A DNA stretch of 64,000 bases, taken from an uncultured Rhodopila sp. (lineage in GTDB: Bacteria > Pseudomonadota > Alphaproteobacteria > Acetobacterales > Acetobacteraceae). Each line of letters starts with the position of its first letter. Position 1 is the first letter of the stretch. The position numbers were made by a program, and so were the translations under genes. Location: the NCBI RefSeq assembly GCF_903915725.1, contig NZ_CAIWTY010000106.1, positions 186,001-250,000 of the forward strand. Reading direction: 5' to 3'. Positions 35,203 through 43,556 of the stretch are shown in pieces. Below the pieces are notes generated by a model that ran no database searches, was not told where the DNA came from, and saw nothing but the letters and a program-made list of their open reading frames with translations.

Positions 35203-36087
35203 ATGGCAATCAAAATCACCGGCCTGACCCCGGATTTCGCCGGCGAGGTTTCCGGCATCGACATCACGCAGCCTCTGACCCGGGCGCAGGCCGATGCGCT
35301 GGAGGCCGGGATGGATCGTTACGCTGTCCTGGTTTACAACGACCAGCGCTTCACCGACGAGCAGCAGAAAGATTTCAGCCGCAACTTCGGCGCCCTCGAG
35401 CAAACGCCCGGCGGCAACATCACGAAGCCAGCCGATCGGCGGCTGGATCCGGAGATGGCCGATGTGTCGAACCTGGGGAAGGACCATCAACCGCTGGCGC
35501 GCGACGACCGTCGGCGGCTGTTCAACCTGGGCAACCAGCTTTGGCACTCCGACAGTTCGTTTCGTGCGATTCCTGCCAAATACTCGTTACTGTCCGGACG
35601 GATTGTGGTCGATGACGGCGGCAACACGGAGTTTGCCGACATGCGCGCCGCGTATGATGCGCTGGATACCAGGACCAAGGCCGACATCGAAGATCTGGTC
35701 TGCGAACATTCGCTGCTCTACTCGCGCGGGACGCTGGGCTTCACCGAGTTGTCGGAGGAAGAAAAGCGGATGTTCACCCCGGTGCGCCAGCGTCTGGTGC
35801 GAACGCATCCGGTGACCGGCCGGAAGTCGCTGTACTTGTCCTCACATATCGGCACGATCATCGGCTGGCCCATGCCGGAAGCGCGGGCGTTCATCCGCGA
35901 CCTGACGGAGCACGCGACGCAAAAGCAGTTCACCTATGTCCACAGGTGGCGGCCGTTCGACCTGGTGATGTGGGACAACCGCACCACGATGCACCGGGTC
36001 CGGCGCTTCGATGAAACCAAGGTGCGGGACATGCGCCGCACGACCGTGGCGGGTGACAGTGTGACGGCGGAGCAACTGGCGGCCTGA
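35203..36087 (+). CDS. TauD/TfdA-family 2-oxoglutarate-dependent dioxygenase
   Basis: 294 residues. Non-haem Fe(II) ligands are H115 and D117 in LWHSDSSF and H264 in TTMHRVRRFD; the 2-oxoglutarate Arg follows in VRDMRRTTVAG. The N-terminus (MAIKITGLTPDFAGEVSGID) and WDNRTTMHRV are like TfdA (2,4-D dioxygenase) and its relatives more than TauD. It probably oxidises an aryloxyalkanoate, sulfonate or similar compound. GGAGG lies 6 bases before the ATG. It stands alone. Confidence 0.9.
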   Translation: MAIKITGLTPDFAGEVSGIDITQPLTRAQADALEAGMDRYAVLVYNDQRFTDEQQKDFSRNFGALEQTPGGNITKPADRRLDPEMADVSNLGKDHQPLARDDRRRLFNLGNQLWHSDSSFRAIPAKYSLLSGRIVVDDGGNTEFADMRAAYDALDTRTKADIEDLVCEHSLLYSRGTLGFTELSEEEKRMFTPVRQRLVRTHPVTGRKSLYLSSHIGTIIGWPMPEARAFIRDLTEHATQKQFTYVHRWRPFDLVMWDNRTTMHRVRRFDETKVRDMRRTTVAGDSVTAEQLAA

Positions 36088-36230
36088 CGCTTCGGCGGTT
36101 CGGCAGCTTCATCCGATCCAGCGATATCCGCCAGGCGGCCGGGCGCGCACCGCAACAAATCCGTTTGTGTTGACGCGCGCCAGCGGTTCGGCCACATCCG
36201 GGGCCGGTTTACCGAGGACGAAACGCCTTC

Positions 36231-36971
36231 ATGCCAGCCGGATTCCTGACTCGCCGCGTCGCGTTGCTGTTGCCGCTCGTCCTTGCCGCCTGTGGCGGCG
36301 GCGATGATGACCAGGCGTTCGAGCCGTTGCGCTTCAACTACCTGCCGCCGATACAATTGAACGTCGCCGCGATCCAGACCGAGCAGCGCTTCGTTCCGTC
36401 CGGCGTCGCGCCGGATGTCAGCGGCCTGGACCCCGCCCCGCCCATCGCCGCCCTCCGCGCCATGGCGGCCGATCGGCTACAGGCATTCGGTACGGCGAAC
36501 CGGGCGGTGTTCGCGATTCTGGACGCGACGATGGCGCGGCAGGGCGATGTCCTGCGCGGGTCGTTCGCGGTGTCGCTGACCATGTATGGCGACGACGGCA
36601 GCCAGCGCGGATTTGCCGAGGCGCGGGTGGAAAGCCGCCACTCCGGCAGGATCGATGACCTGCGTTCGGTGCTCTACGACATGACCAAGAGCATGATGAA
36701 CGATATGAACGTCGAGTTCGAGTATCAGATCCACCGCAATCTCAAGAGCTGGCTGACCACCGCGTCAGCCCCGGATACGCCGGTGCAGCAGGCGCCGCTG
36801 GACGGCTCCGCGCCGGCCCAGAGCCCCGCTCCGGCACCGGCGGATGGATCGGGTGGTGCACCGCCGCCGCAAGCAGGACCTGACGAAACGCCTGCCCCGG
36901 CGCCCGGGCCGGTGGAAACGCCGGCCTATCCGCCGTCGTACTTGCAGGTGCCGCCGGACCAGCCGCAGTAG
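36231..36971 (+). CDS. Predicted lipoprotein of unknown function
   Basis: 246 residues. A type II signal peptide ends LAAC (LLLPLVLAACGGGDDD), with lipid attachment on Cys21. The body (about 25-180) includes IAALRAMAADRLQAFGTANR, resembling small alphaproteobacterial lipoproteins with an amphipathic helix, and a conserved-looking LYDMTKSMMNDMNVEFEYQI helix. The tail (about 185-246) is very Pro/Ala-rich, probably spanning periplasmic space. No named domain is recognised. Confidence 0.75.
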   Translation: MPAGFLTRRVALLLPLVLAACGGGDDDQAFEPLRFNYLPPIQLNVAAIQTEQRFVPSGVAPDVSGLDPAPPIAALRAMAADRLQAFGTANRAVFAILDATMARQGDVLRGSFAVSLTMYGDDGSQRGFAEARVESRHSGRIDDLRSVLYDMTKSMMNDMNVEFEYQIHRNLKSWLTTASAPDTPVQQAPLDGSAPAQSPAPAPADGSGGAPPPQAGPDETPAPAPGPVETPAYPPSYLQVPPDQPQ

Positions 36972-36982
36972 CGGCCAACGAC

Positions 36983-37042
36983 TCGTCATGGCGCGTCAGG
37001 ACTGACTCCGGCCTAAACACCAAACCGGGCCATGACGGAGTG
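36983..37042. repeat. Palindromic repeat (GTCATGG...CCATGAC type)
   Basis: CTCGTCATGGC on the left faces GGGCCATGACGGAG on the right round a diverged centre. It lies between convergent lipoprotein and folE genes and could act as a shared terminator-like hairpin. Confidence 0.5.
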
Positions 37043-37061
37043 GCAGCGGCCGTCGCCCCGC

Positions 37062-37703
37062 TTACTCGCTCTGGATCGTAGACCCCCGGTTGCCGATCAT
37101 CGCCAGCAATTCGCGGCGGGTCGCGGCATTGTCCCGGAAGGCGCCGAGCATTCGGCTGGTGACCATCGTCACGCCCGGCTTGTGAACGCCGCGGGTGGTC
37201 ATGCACTGATGTGCGGCCTCGACCACCACCGCGACGCCGCGTGGCTCCAGCACGTCCTGGATGGTGTTGGCGATCTGTGCCGTCAGCTTCTCCTGGATCT
37301 GCAGCCGCTTGGCGTAGGCATCGACGACGCGCGCCAGCTTGCTGATCCCGACGACGCGGCGATGCGGCAGATACGCCACATGCACCCGGCCGATGATCGG
37401 CGCCATATGGTGCTCACAGGTGCTTTCCAGCCGGATATCGCGCAGCAAAACGATCTCATCGTAGCCGTCGGTTTCCTCGAAGGTCCGTTCCAACAGCGAG
37501 AATGGATCGACCTGATATCCGACGAAGAACTCCTTGTACGACCGGGCGACGCGGGACGGCGTGTCGCGCAGACCCTCCCGGTCCGGGTCGTCCCCGGCCC
37601 AACGCAGCAGGGTGCGGACGGCGGCTTCGGCCTGTTCGCGTGTCGGCGGTTCCTCGGTCAGCGCGGTCGCGGAACGCGCCGAGGCAGGGGTAACGATATT
37701 CAC
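37062..37703 (-). CDS. folE: GTP cyclohydrolase I
   Basis: 213 residues. It makes dihydroneopterin triphosphate for folate/pterin synthesis. The zinc site is Cys-His in [12 protein letters not shown] and Cys in [31 protein letters not shown] is the family signature. The GTG at 37703 is chosen as start because GGGAGGAA lies about 8 bases upstream; the frame extends further to a TTG at 37721, which overlaps that ribosome binding site. Confidence 0.95.
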   Translation of the reverse strand: MNIVTPASARSATALTEEPPTREQAEAAVRTLLRWAGDDPDREGLRDTPSRVARSYKEFFVGYQVDPFSLLERTFEETDGYDEIVLLRDIRLESTCEHHMAPIIGRVHVAYLPHRRVVGISKLARVVDAYAKRLQIQEKLTAQIANTIQDVLEPRGVAVVVEAAHQCMTTRGVHKPGVTMVTSRMLGAFRDNAATRRELLAMIGNRGSTIQSE

Positions 37704-37801
37704 CGCGAAAGTTCCTCCCAATCAATTGAGAGGCTGCCGATGCAACCGCTCAAGGCCGATATGGGGCTATATCGCCACCCCGCAACCCATCTTGTTGCGG
37801 T

Positions 37802-38296
37802 CTAGTGGACTCTACCGCTTTGATGCGGACTGTCCAGGCTGAATGCCGGGATCGCCACGTCGAAATTCTCACCCGATGACGGGACGATCATATGGTAGGC
37901 GCCGACCATGAAGCCCGAGGGCGTGTCGAGCGGCGTGCCGGAGGTGTATTCGAAGCTCTCGCCGGGTTCCAGGAGCGGCTGCTCGCCCATGACGCCGGGA
38001 CCGTGGACGTGCTGGGTGCGGCCGCGCGCGTCAGTGATCTGCCAAGTACGACGCAACAATTGTACCGGCTCCGAACCCTGGTTCTCGATCTTCACGCGAT
38101 ACGCCCAGACGAAATGGTTCTCGTCGGGCTGCGACTGATCGGCCAGGAAGAAAGACCGCACCGAGACCTGAACGTCGCGCGTGGTGCGCGAGTAATCCGA
38201 GCGCACGCCCGCGGCCATGCGTCCGGCACGCTGCGGTTGGGCCGCGGGAGACGCCGGCCGTCTCGCGCGGCCGGATTTCGGATCCTCATTCGCCAT
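37802..38296 (-). CDS. apaG: ApaG-domain protein
   Basis: 164 residues. The ApaG fold covers residues 35-160: VQVSVRSFFLADQSQPDENH, then FVWAYRVKIENQGSEPVQLL, the glycine motif VHGPGVMGEQPLLEPGESFEY and GFMVGAYHM. ApaG is linked to Co2+/Mg2+ resistance; the same fold occurs in F-box proteins. The N-terminal 33 residues are a basic linker. The Met at 38296 has AAGGTGG upstream. Confidence 0.92.
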   Translation of the reverse strand: MANEDPKSGRARRPASPAAQPQRAGRMAAGVRSDYSRTTRDVQVSVRSFFLADQSQPDENHFVWAYRVKIENQGSEPVQLLRRTWQITDARGRTQHVHGPGVMGEQPLLEPGESFEYTSGTPLDTPSGFMVGAYHMIVPSSGENFDVAIPAFSLDSPHQSGRVH

Positions 38297-38407
38297 GACA
38301 CGCCACCTTGTTGCCGCGCCGTAGCCGTGAATCAACAACGAAACCACCGGACTTGTCCAGGATGGCACGGTCCGGCTGCTGCCCCGGCACGCGGTCAGCC
38401 GGATATC

Positions 38408-38635
38408 TTAACCGGAACGATACCGAATATTTCGTAATGATCCCAACTCACTCGCAGGCGTTTGCTTTCGTCCTACGTATACAAGCGCGGCGTGGATCAC
38501 CAGCATTTCGTTTCCGGTGATCGTCGATCCGTCCGCTCGATAGACAAATCTAATTCGCAACGACTCTATAATGTCGGCAAAGCTGCCGCGTACCCCCTCG
38601 CGGCGCGGACCAATGACCTCGCTGTCATCCGCCAA
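38408..38635 (-). CDS. Hypothetical small protein, weakly supported
   Basis: 75 residues. It begins MADDSEVIGPRREGVRGSFA and has no recognised domain. Its start overlaps the metZ stop by 11 bases, as a translationally coupled gene would, but it lacks a clear ribosome binding site and its C-terminal part looks non-coding. It may be spurious. Confidence 0.25.
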   Translation of the reverse strand: MADDSEVIGPRREGVRGSFADIIESLRIRFVYRADGSTITGNEMLVIHAALVYVGRKQTPASELGSLRNIRYRSG

Positions 38636-39809
38636 GCGCCCGGGCCAGATCGTCCTTCAGATCGTCCGGGTCCTCCAGGCCGACGGAGATCCGGATGACG
38701 CCATCGCTGATGCCAAGCCGCGCCCGTTCCGCCTCGCCTATACGCATATGCGTGGTCGTCGCCGGGTGGGTGGCAAGCGATTTTGAGTCGCCGAGATTGT
38801 TGGACACCGCGATCAGTTGGAACCGGTTCATCACCTCGAACGCATGCCGCTTGCCGCCCGCGACCTCGAACGTGACGATGGTGCCCCCGGCGGTCATCAG
38901 CCGTTCGGCCAGGGCGCGCTGCGGATGATCTGCGCGGAACGGATACCAGACATGCGTTACACCCGGCTGCACGGCGAGGAAATCGGCGATCTCGGCGGCG
39001 GCGCGGCAGGCGGCATCGACGCGCAGGGCCAGGGTCTCGATGCCTTTCAGCAACACCCAGGCGTTGAACGGCGACAGCGCCGGGCCGGTGTTGCGGATGA
39101 ACGGCTGCAGGGTGTCATTGATCCAGGTGCGGCTGCCGAGGACGGCGCCGCCCAGCACCCTGCCCTGCCCGTCCATGTGTTTCGTGCACGAATACACCAC
39201 GACATCGGCGCCGAGCTTCAGCGGCTGTTGCAGCAGCGGGGTGGCGAACACATTGTCAACGACCACGATCGCCCCCGCGGCATGCGCCAGCTCCGCCACC
39301 GCTGGCAGGTCCACCAGTTCCAGCATCGGGTTGGACGGAGTTTCCAGCAGCACGAGCTGAGCCGGCCGGGACAGTGCGGCGCGCCATTGATCGAGGTCCG
39401 CGCCATCGACGAACTCCGTCGCGATGCCGAATTTCGGCAGCAGGGTGGAAACGATCCAGTGGCAGGAGCCGAACAGCGCCCGCGCCGCGACCACCCGGTC
39501 GCCGGCCTTCAGGTGCGCCAGCAGCGCGGCGTTGACCGCGGCCATGCCGGTGGCGGTTGTGCGGCAGGCTTCCGCGCCCTCGATCAGGCAGAGGCGGTCC
39601 TCCAGCATGGTCAGGGTGGGGTTGGCGAAGCGGGAATACTGGTAGTGCTCGACGGTGCCGGCGAAGGTCGCCTCGGCCTGCTCGGCATTGTCATAGACGT
39701 AGCCGGAGGTGAGGAACAAAGCTTCGGCGGTTTCGCCGTGGTGGGAGCGGTGGACGCCGCCGTGGACAAGGCGGGTGGCGGGACGCAGGCGGGATGGATC
39801 GAGTGTCAT
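38625..39809 (-). CDS. metZ: O-succinylhomoserine sulfhydrylase
   Basis: 394 residues, Cys/Met-metabolism PLP family. The PLP Lys is in VVYSCTKHMDGQGRVLGGAV; other signatures are LFLTSGYVYDNAEQAEATFAG, YSRFANPTLTMLEDRL and NLGDSKSLATHPATTTH. The family makes homocysteine from O-succinylhomoserine and sulfide, the direct-sulfhydrylation route to methionine. A SAM-II riboswitch lies about 70 bases upstream and would shut the gene off when S-adenosylmethionine is plentiful. Confidence 0.95.
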   Translation of the reverse strand: MTLDPSRLRPATRLVHGGVHRSHHGETAEALFLTSGYVYDNAEQAEATFAGTVEHYQYSRFANPTLTMLEDRLCLIEGAEACRTTATGMAAVNAALLAHLKAGDRVVAARALFGSCHWIVSTLLPKFGIATEFVDGADLDQWRAALSRPAQLVLLETPSNPMLELVDLPAVAELAHAAGAIVVVDNVFATPLLQQPLKLGADVVVYSCTKHMDGQGRVLGGAVLGSRTWINDTLQPFIRNTGPALSPFNAWVLLKGIETLALRVDAACRAAAEIADFLAVQPGVTHVWYPFRADHPQRALAERLMTAGGTIVTFEVAGGKRHAFEVMNRFQLIAVSNNLGDSKSLATHPATTTHMRIGEAERARLGISDGVIRISVGLEDPDDLKDDLARALGG

Positions 39810-39878
39810 TGTCGGGGCCCTTGCACGCGTTGGCCCGACCGTGAAGCAGCTTCGGGCCTGGAGAACAGCCCTATGCTG

Positions 39879-39937
39879 GCCTCTTTAGCGCGCTTGTTTC
39901 ACCTCGCCGCAATCCGGCCGGACAAATCACGAGGGCC
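39879..39937 (-). ncRNA. SAM-II riboswitch upstream of metZ
   Basis: Read on the minus strand: CCTCGTGATTTGTCCGG, then CCGGATTGCGGCGAGGTG, then AAACAAGCGCGCTAAAGAGG. The first CCTCG pairs with the later CGAGG (P1), and the conserved GTGATTTG, AAACAAG and GCTAAAG segments match the SAM-II (metA motif) pseudoknot. The loop carries a small extra hairpin (TCCGG/CCGGA). It ends about 70 bases before the metZ start. Confidence 0.88.
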
Positions 39938-40083
39938 GGGAACCTCCCGGCGATTCGCCTGATAAGTCCGGAGCAGCTCGTGCGTCAATGGGCGTGTGTG
40001 ACGGGGACGTGTCGCTTTTGTCCGGCCGGGCGCTCGGATGCGAATTGCGTTGGCGGCGGAGATTGCCTAAAAGGGCGCCCGGT

Positions 40084-40157
40084 GCGGGTGTAGTTCAATG
40101 GTAGAACGGCAGCTTCCCAAGCTGCACACGAGGGTTCGATTCCCTTCACCCGCTCCA
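40084..40157 (+). tRNA. tRNA-Gly (anticodon CCC)
   Basis: A 74-base cloverleaf with CCA encoded. The acceptor stem pairs GCGGGTG with CACCCGC. The D-arm contains AGTTCAATGGTAGAAC, the anticodon stem-loop is GCAGC-TTCCCAA-GCTGC with anticodon CCC, and the T-arm is GAGGGTTCGATTCCCTT. It reads GGG glycine codons. Confidence 0.96.
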
Positions 40158-40405
40158 GTTTCCGGGTGTCGGCCGGTTTTCCGGTGATGCCCGCGTAACC
40201 GGAAGCTTGGCGACAAGTAGCGCGCCCCGCCGGGCAATTGCGAAAGATCAGGACAACCGAGGTCAAACGCCTGCCCCGCGTTTTGTGCCGCGATACCCGG
40301 CGTCAGCAACGCGAACGGGCGTGCCGACAGCATCGAGTCGCGGTGCGGTTGCGCCACCGGCGCGCCTCCATTACACAGACCAATCGAGGGCCGGATACTC
40401 AAACC

Positions 40406-41248
40406 ATGCTGGTAATAACCGATCTTCCCGACATCATGGACAAGCGCGAAAACTGGCCGATCGGCGCAGCATCGATGCGGCGATGGTTCTCCAGGCCCGC
40501 ACATACAATGTCGATGGATGTCAAGACGGGCAGGACGCCGATGGACATGCTGCCGGCAAGTTTGCTGGACGGCGGTATTCTTACCATGGATTGGGCGTTG
40601 AGTTTCACGCGCGTTCTGATGGCCTACAACACGCTTATCGCGGAGAAATGGAGGAACCCGGCGGCCATCGGCCAAATGGGCGTGCGGGTTCGGGCGAGCA
40701 TCGCTGCCGGCGCGGGTGGGCAGGTCAAGCCCGGCAAATCGTGGCGTTTCGGCAATCTGGCCGCCCCGGCCGCAATCGTCGACCGAACATCCCAGGTGAA
40801 CTTCATCGTCGTGGGCGACGTCCGGGATCCATTGGATGACTTCTACGGTGCGGTCGGCAAGGGCACGCTGAACGTCGCCGTCGCAGGGGCGGCAACCAAG
40901 CTGCCAGGCGGCAAGCTGAGACTCGTCGTCGATACTCTCGGCGTTTATTTGCACGATACCTATGATTTCATCGGCCAGCAACCGCTTGGTGTATGGACCG
41001 AAAAGGGCATCGATCGCAGCATGTGGGATGAACTGATTAACTACTACATCAGCCGGTATCCGCCGATTGCGATCGAGCCGCCGGATCCCCGGACCGCCGG
41101 AAAAGTCGATCCGGATAAGCGCTATTCCGTCAGCAACGCCGACTTCAACCGTTACAGGGAAAAATTTTCCGTGGGCGGAGATTTCGTGAACGCATCGGAC
41201 ATCAAGATCGTGAGACTTCCATCGCCTCAGACCTTTGAACTTGCATGA
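40406..41248 (+). CDS. DUF6402-like protein (candidate secretion-system effector accessory)
   Basis: 280 residues from the Met at 40406. The order IMDKRENWPIGAASMRRWFS, a central ALSFTRVLMAYNTLIAEKW helix, YLHDTYDFIGQQPLGVWTEK, and the end KRYSVSNADFNRYREKFSVG followed by GGDFVNASDIK matches proteins called DUF6402, often found near type VI secretion genes. Its biochemical role is unknown. The stop overlaps the start of the next gene (ATGA), so the two are a coupled pair. The frame upstream to 40238 has no homology. It is the first gene downstream of tRNA-Gly. Confidence 0.6.
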   Translation: MLVITDLPDIMDKRENWPIGAASMRRWFSRPAHTMSMDVKTGRTPMDMLPASLLDGGILTMDWALSFTRVLMAYNTLIAEKWRNPAAIGQMGVRVRASIAAGAGGQVKPGKSWRFGNLAAPAAIVDRTSQVNFIVVGDVRDPLDDFYGAVGKGTLNVAVAGAATKLPGGKLRLVVDTLGVYLHDTYDFIGQQPLGVWTEKGIDRSMWDELINYYISRYPPIAIEPPDPRTAGKVDPDKRYSVSNADFNRYREKFSVGGDFVNASDIKIVRLPSPQTFELA

Positions 41249-41673
41249 CCCTTTCCGCCAATATCCGCGACGGGCGCGTCCGGAGCGGCAGCCGCTTTGC
41301 AATAGCGGCGGCCGTCGCCGCCGTGGCTTTGTCGGTCATGTTGGCCTGGGGTTTTACCGGAGGAGAGATCTTTCAGACCACAACAAACGAGGATGGCACG
41401 TATCGACTGGATTTCTTCACTCCGGACCGGTTCAATCGTCTGCTGCATCCGGACATGGAAACTCCGGGCTTCGTCCGGCTGTATCGGGTTTCCGACGGAA
41501 GTATTATCGGAACCAGCCGGGTCGTTGACTTTTTCGGTGGAAACGCTCGCGTGACCTGGTTGCTGGCGATGACCGGCCAAGTCTCCGTCGGGCGGGATGT
41601 TATGTTCTGGCATGTCCATCCCGTCAGCCCCTCGGGCGCGCTGCTGCCGATCCAACACGACCTGAGTCCGTAG
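41245..41673 (+). CDS. Small membrane-anchored protein, DUF6201-like (candidate partner/immunity)
   Basis: 142 residues. A single N-terminal helix (FAIAAAVAAVALSVMLAWGF) is followed by a compact periplasmic domain: YRLDFFTPDRFNRLLHPDM, PGFVRLYRVSDGSIIGTSRV and VSVGRDVMFWHVHPV, resembling DUF6201 proteins. Co-translation with the DUF6402-like gene (four-base overlap) suggests they act together, possibly as an effector/immunity or effector/adaptor pair. This is inference from context. Confidence 0.55.
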   Translation: MTLSANIRDGRVRSGSRFAIAAAVAAVALSVMLAWGFTGGEIFQTTTNEDGTYRLDFFTPDRFNRLLHPDMETPGFVRLYRVSDGSIIGTSRVVDFFGGNARVTWLLAMTGQVSVGRDVMFWHVHPVSPSGALLPIQHDLSP

Positions 41674-41979
41674 CAGTGGTGGCCGCCGCCGCCCGTCTGA
41701 AAAGGCCGATCGGCGGCCGTAACTGATTTCAACGGCGTCAATGATCGTCAGGCAAAATGGCACGCCACAATCGACATCATGATTTGATTCATACCGCAAC
41801 GACACGGCTCTCTCGAACGAGGGCGCTTTATCCTCGCGGGCGGGTACACGCCCTGCGCGGGGTTCGCCCGAACCCGGCCGGACACACGCCGCCAATATGT
41901 GCTCCACCGCATGGGCCTGACGCCGCGCGGGGTCCGGCTGTGCCGCCAGGCCGAAGCGGTGCAGGCGCTCATCGGCTGA
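41674..41979. other. Gene-free stretch between the DUF6402/DUF6201-like pair and the hybrid kinase
   Basis: About 300 bases. Open frames cross it on both strands, but none shows recognisable homology or a good start. No copy of the tRNA-Gly 3' end was seen here. Confidence 0.4.
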
Positions 41980-43281
41980 TCAGCCAGAAGCTGGCAATCG
42001 CGTCGCCAAAGCCTCCCGCACCGCCGCAGCCAGCTGCGCCGGAGCGAACGGCTTGGGCAGCAGCGCCGTCCCGGGACGATGCGGCACGCCGGCTGCCGCG
42101 TAACCGGTGGTGAACACCACCCGCACCCCGCTATCGACCTGCCGCACGGCATCCGCCAAAGCGCGTCCGCTGACGCCGCCGGGCAGACCGACATCGGTGA
42201 ACAGCAGGTCGATGCCGCCGCCATCGGCGATCAGCCGAAAACCTTCCATGGCGTCTGGCGCCTCCATGACCTCGTAGTCCAGGCCACGAAGAACCTCGAC
42301 ACAGGCCGCCCGCACCCGGGCGTCGTCCTCCACCACCAGGATGGTCGTCCGGCGGCCGACGGCGCACCGCGCCGGGAGATTGGGCGATGGCGGCACGTGG
42401 CGCGGCAGCAGTATCCGGCAGGAGGCGGGGTCACCGCACGGGAGCACCGCCCCGCCCCCTTCGCGCGCCAGCGCCGCCGCCAGGCCAGCCGCACCTTCGC
42501 CTGCCGGATGCCCGGCCGACGGCACCGTCAGCGCGATCCGGACATACTCCCCCGGCAGCAGCCCGGTGCATCCGGCCTCCAGCGTCACCGCCTCAGCCGC
42601 CACCGTGAGCGTCCCACCGTCAGGCACGCGCTCGCCCGCCTCGGCGGCCAGAGCCAGCAAGGCGTTCTCAATTCGGTTCACGTCGGCCAGGACGAACCAG
42701 GGATCCCGCAGCAGCTGCAACCGAAGCGTGGCGCGATCGGCAAGACCAGGCCGCAGCAGCGATGCAACGCTGTCCAGCAGCCGGTTCACCTCCACCGCCT
42801 CGAGTTCCGGCGGAGCGGCACGCGACAGCGCCAGCACCCGGCCGGTCAGCGCCGCGGCACGCTGTACACCTTGCATCGCGGCGTCCGCATGGCGTTGCAA
42901 CCGGCCATCCGCGGCATCGAAGGACCGCTTCAGCATTTCCACGTTGCTGCTGATCACGGTCAACTGGTTGTTGAAGTCATGCGCGATGCCGGCAGCCAGC
43001 CGCCCGATAGCCTCCAGCGTCCGGCTGCTGCTCAATTCCGCCTCGGCCGCCGCAAGCTGCCGCCGGGCGGCGTCCAAGGCTTGCCGCGAGTCGGCCAGCA
43101 GCGCCGCGTTTCGCGTTTCGGCCAGCCGCGCGCCCGCGCGCCACGCCGCAAACAGCAGCCCGAGGCCAACCGGCAGCATCATCCCGGGAACACCCGACAG
43201 CCAAAGCACCAGGCACGATCCCAGCGCGGCGGCGGCGATCCCGAATTCCAAAGCCATCGCTTCGCGCACACGGATCAACAT
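41980..43281 (-). CDS. Hybrid histidine kinase with degenerate ATP-binding domain
   Basis: 433 residues from the Met at 43281 (Mets at 43329 and 43257 are alternatives). Two N-terminal helices are followed by a HisKA domain with the H-box AAGIAHDFNNQLTVISSNVE. The ATPase part has an altered N-box (ENALLALAAEAGERV), and the G1 box, normally DTGxGM, reads TVPSAGHPAG; G2 (GTGLGL) is EGAAGLAAA. Kinase activity is therefore doubtful. The C-terminal receiver is intact: VEDDARV, phospho-acceptor in LLFTDVGLPGG, TTGYA and LPKPFAP. It may act as a phosphatase or relay partner. A nearby hybrid kinase (50096) has complete motifs for comparison. Confidence 0.8.
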   Translation of the reverse strand: MLIRVREAMALEFGIAAAALGSCLVLWLSGVPGMMLPVGLGLLFAAWRAGARLAETRNAALLADSRQALDAARRQLAAAEAELSSSRTLEAIGRLAAGIAHDFNNQLTVISSNVEMLKRSFDAADGRLQRHADAAMQGVQRAAALTGRVLALSRAAPPELEAVEVNRLLDSVASLLRPGLADRATLRLQLLRDPWFVLADVNRIENALLALAAEAGERVPDGGTLTVAAEAVTLEAGCTGLLPGEYVRIALTVPSAGHPAGEGAAGLAAALAREGGGAVLPCGDPASCRILLPRHVPPSPNLPARCAVGRRTTILVVEDDARVRAACVEVLRGLDYEVMEAPDAMEGFRLIADGGGIDLLFTDVGLPGGVSGRALADAVRQVDSGVRVVFTTGYAAAGVPHRPGTALLPKPFAPAQLAAAVREALATRLPASG

Positions 43282-43556
43282 AGGATTGCACCATGACGCA
43301 GGATGAAGGGCCGGAACCGCGGATGCCATAATGTGGCGCCAGCGAAGCAGCCTCGCCACACGACGGCGTTGCCGATAAGATCACGCGGCAGTGAGGATCG
43401 CGATTGTGCGCAACGTCACGGCGTGGCGACGGCTTTCATTGCGAGACGCCGAGCGGCAACGAAATCTTCCGAAACCGGAGCATCCGGCGGACGATGCATC
43501 GGCGCTTGCACGCTGCGCGGTCTGAATACGTACGACAGAGTCAGGATCGAATAGCC

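Noticed and set aside
40084-41979. Integrated element with direct repeats of the tRNA-Gly end
   Set aside because: No second copy of the tRNA 3' sequence was seen, and no integrase is present.
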